From: Desulfovibrio sp.
GTDB taxonomy: Bacteria; Desulfobacterota; Desulfovibrionia; Desulfovibrionales; Desulfovibrionaceae
Reading direction: 5' to 3'
NCBI RefSeq assembly: GCF_034006445.1
Contig: NZ_JAVESS010000007.1
Coordinates: forward strand, 34,837-98,836
DNA: 64,000 nt
In this document: piece by piece, positions 33,816 through 42,120 of the stretch
Position numbering within the stretch: position 1 is the stretch's first letter
Layout: each line of letters begins with the position of its first letter
Position numbers and translations under genes: made by a program
The notes under the pieces: generated by a model
Seen by the model: only the letters and a program-made list of their open reading frames with translations
Databases searched by the model: none
What the model was told of the DNA's origin: nothing

Positions 33816-35099
33816 ATGCGCCTGAGCCCGGTTGGTGACGTGGCTTTGCCTTTGATCAGGACTGCCTGGCTGGTCTGTTGTCTGACGTGCTGTATGCTTG
33901 CGGCTGCCTGTGGCGGCGCGCACACCGAGCCCGTGACCCCCTCAGACCAGGCCAGCCCGGCACCTGCGGGATATGGCAACACCACTGCCACTGACCTTCA
34001 GGTGGGCCTTGTGCCGGGCGTTTCGCAAAGCGGCGATGCCGCTGTGACGCCTTCAGGCCAAACTCTGCAACCTCCGTCCGGCAGCCCAGCCGGACAGAGC
34101 CTTGAAGGGCTCCCCCTCGTGTGGCAGCCGCTGGCCCAGCGGCTTGCCGCTGAGGGGCTTCCGGGCCCCAGGGTGAACGCCCTGTTGGCTACCCTCGCGC
34201 CCGTACCCAGCCAGTCTCCCATGGGGCGCAAAATGCTTGAGCTGTATAAAAGCCGCTTCATGCCCAAGCCGCCCTCCGTCACGCCTCCGACCATGCAATA
34301 TTACAAGGGCGTCGTTACCGAACAGAACGCGCGCCTGTGCCGTGAATTTGTGGCCGAGCACAAGCTGGCCTTCAGCCAGGCCCAGACCAGGTTTGGGGTG
34401 CCTTCGTCTGTGGCGGTGGCCCTGCTGTTTGTGGAGACGCGCCTTGGCAAGGTGCTTGCCGATGTGCCCGAAAATGCGCTGTTCACCTTGGCGAGCATGG
34501 CGGTAAGCCGCCAGCCTGACGATATCAGCCAATGGCTGCCGCGCATGCCGGGCTATGAAGAGCATCTGCCCTGGTTTGAAGAAACCATGCCCAAGCGCGC
34601 CGACTGGGCCTATAAGGAAGTGCGCGCCCTTGTGACCCATATTTTGCGGGATGATCTGGACCCCAGGTATTTGCCGAGTTCCATTTACGGGGCCGTGGGG
34701 CTTTGCCAGTTCATGCCTTCCAATATCGCGGCGTATGGTGCGGATGGCGACGGAGACGGCAAGGTGGATCTCTTTCACGTGCCTGACGCCGTGGCCAGCT
34801 TGTCCAACTACCTTGCGCGGCATGGCTGGAAGCCGGGCATAAACCGCGCCCAGCAGCACAAAGTGCTCATGGCCTACAATAAATCGGTGGTCTACGCCAA
34901 CACCATTCTGGCCCTGGCAGACCTTGTTGCCAAGCCTGCGGCTCCCGCCAAAACCGACGGCCCCGGCAAACCGGAAAAAACCGCTCAAAAGGCCAAGGTC
35001 ACCAACAGCAACTCCGCAGGACAAGGCGGAAAATCCCCGCCCAAGGGCAAGGCTCCATCCGGCGGCGTGCCGTCGGGCGGCCAGAAAACACCCCGCTAA
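33816..35099 (+). CDS. MltB-type lytic murein transglycosylase, lipoprotein
   Basis: 427 residues. A signal ends in a lipobox (MLAAAC), then a Pro/Gly-rich spacer, then the SLT_2 domain: AVALLFVETRLGK (catalytic Glu), LFTLASMAVSRQ, YGAVGLCQFMPSNIAAYGADGDGDGKVDL and FHVPDAVASLSNYLARHGW. The enzyme cleaves glycan strands of peptidoglycan, forming 1,6-anhydro ends, at the periplasmic face. The C terminus is a long Lys/Pro/Gly-rich tail. The ATG at 33816 has GGA upstream; the gene starts 2 bases past the repressor stop, so the two are coupled. Confidence 0.9.
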   Translation: MRLSPVGDVALPLIRTAWLVCCLTCCMLAAACGGAHTEPVTPSDQASPAPAGYGNTTATDLQVGLVPGVSQSGDAAVTPSGQTLQPPSGSPAGQSLEGLPLVWQPLAQRLAAEGLPGPRVNALLATLAPVPSQSPMGRKMLELYKSRFMPKPPSVTPPTMQYYKGVVTEQNARLCREFVAEHKLAFSQAQTRFGVPSSVAVALLFVETRLGKVLADVPENALFTLASMAVSRQPDDISQWLPRMPGYEEHLPWFEETMPKRADWAYKEVRALVTHILRDDLDPRYLPSSIYGAVGLCQFMPSNIAAYGADGDGDGKVDLFHVPDAVASLSNYLARHGWKPGINRAQQHKVLMAYNKSVVYANTILALADLVAKPAAPAKTDGPGKPEKTAQKAKVTNSNSAGQGGKSPPKGKAPSGGVPSGGQKTPR

Positions 35100-35361
35100 C
35101 TGCGAGCTGCTGCCTGAACGGCCGCCTTTCGCGACTTGCCCGGACATGTTGATTCCTGCATGCATGGCCCTCTGAAGGCGTGTCGTCCTGAAACCTTCCC
35201 TCACCGGCGGACGCCAGGGCAGGCAAGGCGGTAAAAGAGAGCAGCGCCAAAGTGCACAGAACCGTCGTTTGCTCGCGCAGGCACGCGTCGCAAAGGGCGT
35301 GACATAGTATCAAAAAACTTATATTCTCGAGGGTGACGCGCTTCACGGGCGTCAGTTTGTC

Positions 35362-35387
35362 TCAAGAAATTCTTTTATCAGCCGATA
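35362..35387 (+). promoter_or_regulatory. Sigma-28 (FliA) promoter candidate
   Basis: TCAAG-N14-GCCGATA fits the flagellar sigma-28 consensus (TCAAGt-N13-GCCGATA) in both boxes and closely in spacing. It points toward the HD-domain and ddl genes, about 310 bases away. The 597-base gap 35100-35696 holds this, a hairpin at 35583-35609 (GTCCGGCG...CGCCGGAC) and no convincing gene. Confidence 0.55.
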
Positions 35388-35696
35388 GACAAGATATGGG
35401 GCTTTGCCCCATGCGTGGCTGCCTGTTCCGTCAACAGGAACATTTCTGGAACGTGTTGTTTGCAGAAATGCCAAAGTCACGACGCCGGGCTGTGCCCGGC
35501 TCAGGCCCGTTCATTCACCGTAGCGTCGGCGCAAGCTGGCATGGCGCATGAAGTGGGTATTTGCGGTAGTGTGCCCGCAAATCGTCCGGCGTTCTTACGA
35601 GCGCCGGACGCACGTTTTGGGGCTGGCGTGCGTAAGAAGCGCATGTTCCTCGCAGCTTTTCTTGCCATCGCGCCCCTCGGGTGGCATACTTTCGAC

Positions 35697-36353
35697 ATGA
35701 AGTGCTCAACGCGGTCTGACTCCTGCACGGCAGGGACGCCACGTCCTCTGGCCGATCTTCCACGGTTGCCCGGCCTGGGGCGTCAGGTGAACGCTGTTCC
35801 CGGTGACGAAGCCTGTTTCGCCCTTTGGGACAAATACGACATGCTGCCCAATATCCGGCAGCATTCTTTGCTGGTGGCCCATATTGCCACGTCTCTGGCT
35901 GCCAGGGCAGCGGAACTGGGCTTTGGCGTCAATGTGGACGAGGTGCGCGCCGGGGGCTTGCTGCACGACATAGCCAAGACCTATTGCGTGCGCCATGGCG
36001 GCAGCCATGCCCAGGTGGGCGCGGCCTGGACTGTGGCTGAAACCGGCAATTACGCCATCGCTCAGGGCGTTATGATGCATGTCTGGTGGCCGTGGCCGCT
36101 CCCGGAAGGAAGCGCCATCTGCGCCCTGCCTTTTTTCGTGATGTATGCTGACAAAAGGGTCAGGCATGATGCCTGCGTCAGCCTGGAAGAGCGGTACGAT
36201 GACCTGCTGGGCCGCTATGGTCACAGCGAGGCTGCCCGTGAAGGAATTTACGCCGCCTTCCGTCAGGGGAAAAATATTGAAAGCGCGCTTTCGGCGCAGT
36301 TGGGGTGGACTCTGTATGAAGATTCTTTTGATTGCGGGCGGCTGGTCCCCTGA
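35697..36353 (+). CDS. HD-domain phosphohydrolase
   Basis: 218 residues from the ATG at 35697; the ribosome site is weak, and an ATG at 35643 (MFLAAFLAIAP) is possible. The HD metal set is complete: His in NIRQHSLLVAHIA, His-Asp in GGLLHDIAKTY, His in GVMMHVWWPWP and Asp in VMYADKRV. The type resembles small HD hydrolases acting on nucleotides or phosphoesters. Its last 38 bases overlap ddl in another frame, so translation of the two is coupled. Substrate unknown. Confidence 0.8.
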   Translation: MKCSTRSDSCTAGTPRPLADLPRLPGLGRQVNAVPGDEACFALWDKYDMLPNIRQHSLLVAHIATSLAARAAELGFGVNVDEVRAGGLLHDIAKTYCVRHGGSHAQVGAAWTVAETGNYAIAQGVMMHVWWPWPLPEGSAICALPFFVMYADKRVRHDACVSLEERYDDLLGRYGHSEAAREGIYAAFRQGKNIESALSAQLGWTLYEDSFDCGRLVP

Positions 36354-37230
36354 ACGTCAGGTTTCACTGAACGGCGCACGGGCCATGGTTCCGGCCCTGG
36401 AAGCGCGCGGTCATCAAGTCACCTTTTTTGACCTTCTTGCCGACTTCGACCACTTGCTGGATGAAGCCCAGAAGCATGATTTCGCCCTCATCAACCTGCA
36501 CGGTGCTCCTGGCGAAGACGGCCTTGTGCAGGCCATGCTGGAGCGTGTGGGCTGTCCCTATCAGGGTTCCGACCCTGCGGGTTCTTTTCTGGCGCTCAAC
36601 AAGTGCGCCGCCAAGCAACTGTTCCGCGTGGCGGGCCTGCCCACGGCCGACTGGGAATTTGTGCCCGTGCCGCCCGAAAAGGACTGGCAGCCGAGCCTGC
36701 CGTATCCTCTTTTTGTCAAAAGCAATACCGGCGGCTCGTCCCTGCGGCTTGGCCGCGCCGCCAACCGCGCCGAGCTTGACGACGTCATGGGGCAGATATT
36801 CGCTGCCGGTGAAGAGGTCATTATGGAGCCGGTGCTGCACGGCAAGGAAGTGACGTGCGGCATCCTGGGCGAGGAGCCTCTGCCCCCCATTCTTATCGAG
36901 CCTGTGGCTGGCGATTTTTTCGACTACGAAAGCAAGTACGCCCAGGACGGCGCGCGCGAAATATGCCCGGCGCCCATCGGCGACGAGATTACGGGGCGCG
37001 TGCAGGAGATGACCCTGGCCGCGCACAGGGTGCTTGGGCTCAGGGGCTACAGCCGTGCCGACTTCATCCTTGGCCCGGATGGAAGTCTTACGCTTCTGGA
37101 GGTCAATACGCTGCCCGGCATGACCGCGACCAGCCTTGTGCCGCGTGAAGCCAGAACCATCGGACTGGATTTTGGCCAGTTGCTTGAGTGTCTTATAAAT
37201 CTGGGTATGGCGGACTGCGGCAAAAAATAG
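36316..37230 (+). CDS. ddl: D-alanine--D-alanine ligase
   Basis: 304 residues, normal for Ddl. ATP-grasp enzyme joining two D-alanines for peptidoglycan precursor synthesis in the cytoplasm. Visible: N-terminal MKILLIAGGWSPERQVSLNGA, INLHGAPGEDGLVQAMLE, the ATP-binding region YPLFVKSNTGGSSLRLGRA, SRADFILGPDGSLTLLEVNTLPGMTATSLVP (metal-binding Glu/Asn). The start is inside the last codons of the HD-domain gene, where the sequence has no strong ribosome site. The usual NVFHGxxGEDG motif reads NLHGAPGEDG. Confidence 0.93.
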   Translation: MKILLIAGGWSPERQVSLNGARAMVPALEARGHQVTFFDLLADFDHLLDEAQKHDFALINLHGAPGEDGLVQAMLERVGCPYQGSDPAGSFLALNKCAAKQLFRVAGLPTADWEFVPVPPEKDWQPSLPYPLFVKSNTGGSSLRLGRAANRAELDDVMGQIFAAGEEVIMEPVLHGKEVTCGILGEEPLPPILIEPVAGDFFDYESKYAQDGAREICPAPIGDEITGRVQEMTLAAHRVLGLRGYSRADFILGPDGSLTLLEVNTLPGMTATSLVPREARTIGLDFGQLLECLINLGMADCGKK

Positions 37231-37303
37231 TTTTTGAGAGCAGCTTTTGCAGGCAGCCGTATTGCCTGCCTGGGGATATGGCAAGAAAGTATGGCACTGA
37301 CCG

Positions 37304-37329
37304 GCCCGCCACGGTATACCGTGGCGGGC
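37304..37329. terminator. Perfect 26-base inverted repeat
   Basis: GCCCGCCACGGTATACCGTGGCGGGC reads the same on both strands. It lies 74 bases after ddl and may end its transcript; no U-run follows. Confidence 0.5.
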
Positions 37330-37412
37330 TGTGATTTCCCTGACGCAGACGGGCTGTGCAACGGCAGACAGCAGCGCCTTTATGACGGGTATCCTCCAAC
37401 AGTTACGGTCCT

Positions 37413-38348
37413 ATGTCTGATAGTAAAAAACTGCCCGGCCATCTGGCGGCCCTGTTCTGCACGCTTGTATGGGGTACCACGTTCATTTCCACCAAGGTGC
37501 TGCTGCGTGACTTCAACCCCATCGAGATACTTTTTTTCCGTTTTGCCCTGGGGTTTGCGGCCCTGTGGCTGGCTTGCCCCCATGCCCTGCGGCTTACGGA
37601 ACGCAAGCAGGAATGGCTGTTTGCCGGGGCCGGGCTTGCGGGTGTAACGCTGTATTTTCTGCTGGAAAATATCGCCCTTACTCACACGTTCGCATCCAAT
37701 GTGGGCGTTATTGTGGCCGTGTCGCCATTTTTTACGGCCTTGCTGTCCTTCTGGCTGCTCAAGGCTGAAAAACCTGGCCTCAACTTTTTCCTCGGCTTCG
37801 CGGCGGCCATTGCGGGTATCGGCCTCATAAGCTTCAGCGGCAGCACGCAGTTGCAGCTGAACCCCCTTGGAGACCTGCTGGCTGTGCTGGCTGGCCTGGC
37901 CTGGTCGTTTTACTCCATACTTACCCGCAAGATTCTGGCCCTTGGCTACAAAAGTCTTCAAGTGACACGGCGCTGCTTTTTCTACGGCCTGCTGTTCATG
38001 CTTCCCTGTCTGCCCATCATGAATTTTCACTGGAATCTCGCGCGGTTTGGCGCTTTTGTGAACTGGAGCAACGTGGTCTTTCTGGGCCTTGGCGCATCGG
38101 CCTTCTGCTTTGTGGCCTGGACGTTCGCCATCAAGCGGCTGGGTGCCGTGCAAAGCAGCGTATATATCTATCTTGTGCCGGTGGTGACGGTCATTACCGC
38201 CGCCCTCATACTGCAGGAACGCATCACCTGGATGGCGGCATTGGGCACCGCCCTGACCCTGGCCGGTCTCGTGGTGTCCGAAATACGGCAGTTCGGCGTG
38301 CGAAGAAAAGCCGAAGCCCTGCAACGCCGGGGGCAGGGCAGTAGTTAG
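37413..38348 (+). CDS. EamA/DMT-family transporter
   Basis: 311 residues with about ten membrane segments in two EamA halves: LAALFCTLVWGTTFISTKVLL opens the first, and LLAVLAGLAWSFYSILTRKIL opens the second. Characteristic end motifs are SVYIYLVPVVTVITAALILQERITW and ALTLAGLVV. Members export metabolites such as amino acids at the inner membrane; no substrate can be assigned. Transcribed alone; the 3' gap holds a family-C hairpin repeat. Confidence 0.88.
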   Translation: MSDSKKLPGHLAALFCTLVWGTTFISTKVLLRDFNPIEILFFRFALGFAALWLACPHALRLTERKQEWLFAGAGLAGVTLYFLLENIALTHTFASNVGVIVAVSPFFTALLSFWLLKAEKPGLNFFLGFAAAIAGIGLISFSGSTQLQLNPLGDLLAVLAGLAWSFYSILTRKILALGYKSLQVTRRCFFYGLLFMLPCLPIMNFHWNLARFGAFVNWSNVVFLGLGASAFCFVAWTFAIKRLGAVQSSVYIYLVPVVTVITAALILQERITWMAALGTALTLAGLVVSEIRQFGVRRKAEALQRRGQGSS

Positions 38349-38452
38349 TGCAGTGCAAAAGTTGTGCGGGCCTGGCCGGCCAGGCCGGGGCAGGCACTGT
38401 GTTTTTGTGGGGGAGGGACTGCTTGCCCGCATCGGTGGTTATTTGAAATACT

Positions 38453-38512
38453 TTGTGGGGGAGGGACCCTTTTGCAAAAGGGTCTCCTCCCCCACGCCCC
38501 CACCCCCTAAAA
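38453..38512. repeat. Family-C repeat, intact copy
   Basis: TTTGTGGGGGAGGGACCCTT then TTGCAAAAGGGTCTCCTCC and CCCACGCCCCCACCCCCTAAAACTC. The halves fold into a hairpin with a GC-rich stem. Copies lie inverted at 49124-49188 and split at 13641-13850; a fragment (GCGAAAGGGTCTCTCCCCCAC) lies near 50696. The remaining gap to 38778 shows no gene. Confidence 0.8.
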
Positions 38513-38778
38513 CTCTTATCATATCCTAATATATTACACAGAGTTTGCTGATATTGAGCGGTGCGGTTAGTGGCAGCGTTGTCCAAGCATCGCACCATTT
38601 TACTAGATATCTGCTTTGGCGCGGCGTCAGCAGCGAGGCAAAGGGCTGGCTTTCGCTGCCGATGGACGGTTATCCGTAAGCGTGCTGTTGTCGCAGTTGT
38701 GCGACATTGACATTCATTTTCATATGGGGCAGTGTGCAGGCATTCTAACCCTCTGCCTGAAATGCACACAGGATTATC

Positions 38779-39771
38779 ATGACGCCTTCGCAAATAGTCT
38801 CAGCCCTGAACTCTCTTCTTTCCATCCGGCAGCCGGTCTTCATATGGGGCGCGCCGGGGGTCGGCAAAAGCCAGATAGTCGCCCAGGTTGCCCAGGCCAG
38901 GGGGCTGGCCCTGCGCGACATCCGCGCCGTACTGCTGGATCCTGTGGATCTGCGCGGGTTGCCGCGCATCACCGAGCAGGGGCTTTCGGTATGGTGCCCA
39001 CCGGCCTTTCTGCCCACGCCTTCGGACCCGCAGGAGGGCATCATTTTTCTGGATGAACTCAACGCCGCGCCCCCCCTGGTGCAGGCCGCCTGCTACCAGC
39101 TCATCCTTGATCGCGCCATTGGGGAGTACCGCCTGCCCGACGGCTGGTCCATCGTGGCGGCGGGCAACAGGGAAAAGGACAAGGCCGTATCGTACCGCAT
39201 GCCCTCGGCCCTGGCCAACCGTCTTGTGCATCTGGAGTGCGACGCCCATCTGGACGACTGGCTCTCCTGGGCGCAGGGGGCGGGCATTCGCGCGGAGGTT
39301 TGCGCGTTTTTGCGCTTTCGGCCCCGCCTGTTGCACGATTTTGACCCCCTGAAAGCGGAAAAGGCCTTTGCCTCGCCGCGCTCCTGGGAGTTTGTATCGC
39401 GCATTCTGGACGCCCGGCCCCATGCCGATGTGGAGTACGAGCTGTTTCAGGGCACGGTGGGTTCTGCTGGCGCTGCGGAGTTTATGGGCTTTCTTTCCGT
39501 ATGGCGCGAACTGCCCACGGTGGATGAGGTGCTGTCCTCTCCGGCTTCGGCCATGGTTCCGCTGGAGCCTGCCGCCCTTTACGCCATGTGTGAAGCCTTG
39601 AGCCTCAGGGCCAGCGCAGAAACCATAGAAGCGCTGACGGCCTATGCCGAGCGCCTGCCCTCGGAGTTCGGCGTGCTGCTCATGCGCGACGCCGTTTGCC
39701 AGGATACGGATCTCGTGCATACCGAGGCCTTTTCACGCTGGGCCGAAAAAAATGCCGAAGTGCTGATGTAG
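38779..39771 (+). CDS. MoxR-type AAA+ ATPase
   Basis: 330 residues. Walker A GAPGVGKS (24-31), Walker B GIIFLDELNAA (about 86-96), sensor region SIVAAGNREKDKAVSYRMPSALANRLVHLECD. The family consists of chaperone-like ATPases that act with VWA-domain proteins to mature or remodel partner complexes. The last third is helical and specific to this group. The next gene, encoding a VWA protein with a metallopeptidase-like domain, starts 3 bases after this stop. No substrate gene such as a dehydrogenase or nitrite reductase lies nearby, so the target is unknown. Confidence 0.9.
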   Translation: MTPSQIVSALNSLLSIRQPVFIWGAPGVGKSQIVAQVAQARGLALRDIRAVLLDPVDLRGLPRITEQGLSVWCPPAFLPTPSDPQEGIIFLDELNAAPPLVQAACYQLILDRAIGEYRLPDGWSIVAAGNREKDKAVSYRMPSALANRLVHLECDAHLDDWLSWAQGAGIRAEVCAFLRFRPRLLHDFDPLKAEKAFASPRSWEFVSRILDARPHADVEYELFQGTVGSAGAAEFMGFLSVWRELPTVDEVLSSPASAMVPLEPAALYAMCEALSLRASAETIEALTAYAERLPSEFGVLLMRDAVCQDTDLVHTEAFSRWAEKNAEVLM

Positions 39772-39774
39772 GCC

Positions 39775-41394
39775 ATGAAGAAAAACGTCAGTGCCGTAAG
39801 CCCTGCGTGCGGGCCTGCACCCGTCGCTGCCGGGCAGGACGCGAGCTCTCCCGCTACCGCCGTGTCATATGCTAACGCTCCCGCTGCCGGGCAGGACGCG
39901 AGCTCTCCCGCCGCTGCCGGGCCAGGGGCGAGCGCTTCCGATGTCGGGCCGGGGGCGAGCGCTCCCGCCGAGACCGGGCCGGGCGCGCTCTTGCGCAAGG
40001 CGGAGCTGGCCATGAAAAAAGCCAGGACAGCCCTTGTGCTGGATCACCCTTTTTTCGGCTCCCTGGCTCTGCGCCTGCGCTTCAAGCAGGATACGGCCTG
40101 CGCCGACATGTGGACGGACGGCAAGAGCCTGGGCTTCAATCCCGCATACGCGGCCACCTTGCCAGAGGCCAAACTTGTGGCGGCCCAGGCCCATGAAGTG
40201 ATGCATCTGGCCTTTGGGCACCATCTGCGCCGTAAAAGCCGCGAAGAAAAATTGTGGAACCGCGCCTGCGATCTGGCCATAAACCATATCCTGCTTGAAG
40301 CGGGCTTTGACCTGCCCGAGGGCTTTGCGCACGACCCAACCTACGCGGGCATGTCTGCGGATGATATTTATGAGGCCCTGGCGGCCCTTCAGGAAAGCGC
40401 CTCCAAAGGCGAGGCCGACAATGATTCCGCCCGTGCCGACGGCGAGGATGAAGCGGGCGCGGGGGCCATGAATTTTGACGGCGGCAAGGAATTGGGCGGC
40501 AAAAGCGCCGCGCGCTCTCAGGGCGGCAAAAAAGAGAACCCAGGGCAGGATGGAGAAGATCAGGCCCAGGCCGGAACAAAGGCAGCAAAGAACAAAAAAC
40601 AGGGAGCCCCGGTAAAAGGGGAGGGCAAAACCTCCTTTACCGGCGAGGTGCGCGACCATCCCGATCTGCAGGGGCTGGAGAACGATCACGCCCTGAAGCT
40701 GATGGAGCAGGAGGCCGACGTGGCCCTTTCGCAAGCGGTGCAGCGGGCCAAACACATGGGCAGCCTGCCTGCGGGCTTCACGCGGCTGCTCAAAAAGGAG
40801 CGCCGTCCGGAACTGGACTGGCGCGAACTCTTGCGGCGTTTTCTTGAGCAGTGCGCGGACAATGATTATGCGTGGTCCACCCCCAACAGGCGCTATCTGT
40901 ACCAGCACATCTATCTGCCAGCCCGGCGCGAGGCGCGTCTGCCCCATGTGGTTCTGGCGGTGGACTGCTCCGGATCCGTGGATGAAGCGGCCCTGTCGCT
41001 GTTCTGCTCCGAGCTGTTTTCCGTGCTGGATGCCTTTGACACCACGCTCACCGTACTGTTTCACGATACAAAGATTCAGGGCGAAATGACCTTTGACCGC
41101 ATGAGCATGCCCTCAAGCCTGACGCCCGTTGGCGGCGGCGGCACGGATTACCGCCCCGTCTGCGCGCATATTGAGGAGCGGCAATTGCGGCCCACCTGCC
41201 TTGTGTGGTTTACGGACCTTGAATGCAGCCGTTTTCCTGATGAACCGGACTACCCCGTCTTGTGGGTGTGCAGTGAATCCCGGCCCGACGCGCCGCCTTT
41301 TGGCGAGCTTGTAACGCTGACGGGGCAAGCGTCCCGTTTGCCGGGCCAACTACCGGGCGCGCCAGTGCCCTTGCGAGCAAATCATGCAGATTGA
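39775..41394 (+). CDS. VWA-like protein with DUF2201-type metallopeptidase domain
   Basis: 539 residues. An N-terminal 70-residue low-complexity tail contains repeats of PAAGQDASSP/GPGASA. A putative zinc metallopeptidase domain follows, with HEVMHLAFGHH (about 138-148) and ACDLAINHILLEAG. A charged, Gly/Lys-rich linker (about 210-290) leads to a VWA-type domain with the metal-site residues DCSGS (about 397), a Thr in GGGTDYR and Asp in WFTDLE. This matches the DUF2201 architecture. It pairs with the upstream MoxR ATPase; the 3' end overlaps the next gene by 11 bases. Peptidase activity is unproven. Confidence 0.85.
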   Translation: MKKNVSAVSPACGPAPVAAGQDASSPATAVSYANAPAAGQDASSPAAAGPGASASDVGPGASAPAETGPGALLRKAELAMKKARTALVLDHPFFGSLALRLRFKQDTACADMWTDGKSLGFNPAYAATLPEAKLVAAQAHEVMHLAFGHHLRRKSREEKLWNRACDLAINHILLEAGFDLPEGFAHDPTYAGMSADDIYEALAALQESASKGEADNDSARADGEDEAGAGAMNFDGGKELGGKSAARSQGGKKENPGQDGEDQAQAGTKAAKNKKQGAPVKGEGKTSFTGEVRDHPDLQGLENDHALKLMEQEADVALSQAVQRAKHMGSLPAGFTRLLKKERRPELDWRELLRRFLEQCADNDYAWSTPNRRYLYQHIYLPARREARLPHVVLAVDCSGSVDEAALSLFCSELFSVLDAFDTTLTVLFHDTKIQGEMTFDRMSMPSSLTPVGGGGTDYRPVCAHIEERQLRPTCLVWFTDLECSRFPDEPDYPVLWVCSESRPDAPPFGELVTLTGQASRLPGQLPGAPVPLRANHAD

Positions 41395-41878
41395 ATGGAA
41401 AATAACCAAGAAACGCGGGAACCTGCGGCCTGTTCTCAGTTACTGCGTTCACCTTGAAGATCACGAAAAGGCCCTGGCTCTGCCCGTGGTGAGCATTGTT
41501 TCGCGCATTCCCAAACCCGAGGAAGACAGGCAGGACTATTGCTATCCCGGTTTGCTGGAGCGTGCCGCCAACTACAGCCCCCAAAACTTTCATGTGCTGG
41601 AAGCCCCCTCGCACAAGGGACATGCCTGGACGCGCACCTTGCTGCTCCCCTGGCGTGAAGACAACAGCTACCCCGAAGTGGAGGCTTCTTTCGAGCTTTT
41701 ACGTCAGGCCATGGAAGAAGTTTTGCGGGGCGCATACAACAGTGAGCCTATGGAGCTTGCGGGCAGCGTTCGCACCTCGTCCGGGGCCAAGGCAACGATC
41801 GCGCCCGGCGTACTGGGGGAAAAGTTTTTGCGTATCGCGGCCAGGGCTGCTGCGCAGAGGGAGAGCGCCGCTTTCTAG
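41384..41878 (+). CDS. Third gene of the MoxR operon, unknown function
   Basis: 164 residues, soluble, no signal or membrane segment. The first half is beta-rich (MQIEWKITKKRGNLRPVLSYCV, LALPVVSIVSRIP) and the second helical (EVEASFELLRQAMEEVLRGAYNSE). I recognise no family. It overlaps the VWA gene by 11 bases, so it should be made together with it and may be a partner or substrate of the MoxR-VWA pair, an inference from position only. Confidence 0.7.
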   Translation: MQIEWKITKKRGNLRPVLSYCVHLEDHEKALALPVVSIVSRIPKPEEDRQDYCYPGLLERAANYSPQNFHVLEAPSHKGHAWTRTLLLPWREDNSYPEVEASFELLRQAMEEVLRGAYNSEPMELAGSVRTSSGAKATIAPGVLGEKFLRIAARAAAQRESAAF

Positions 41879-41950
41879 AGCAAGTTCTCTTTGAAATTGC
41901 TCTGGCGGATGCGGGAGCAGACGCCCGCCGTAGAGGCGTAAGCGCAGCTT
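41876..41950. repeat. Family-D dispersed repeat (copy 2)
   Basis: Starts at the stop codon of the gene above. AAATTGCTCTGGCGGATGCGGGAGCAG, GACGCCCGCCG and GTAAGCGCAG match 15826-15887 in the same orientation with three or four changes. It is also followed by AGAGCA-type ends seen in the other palindromic repeats. Confidence 0.7.
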
Positions 41951-42120
41951 CAGGCGCTGCATGAAAATGCGGAGCGCGCAGCATGACGTAAATTTCAGGC
42001 ATCCGTGGCCTGATCGTGTTCAGCCCGCTCACGCAGGCTGAAAATAAGCCCGCGCAAGAGACATCTCTTTACGCGGGCTTTTTACGCGGGTTTTTAGCGC
42101 GGGCTTTTGTGGCGCAGCGG

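Noticed and set aside
33121..35099. Prophage remnant
   Set aside because: Only a CI-like regulator and a chromosomal-type MltB are present; no integrase, structural or lysis genes and no attachment repeats were seen.
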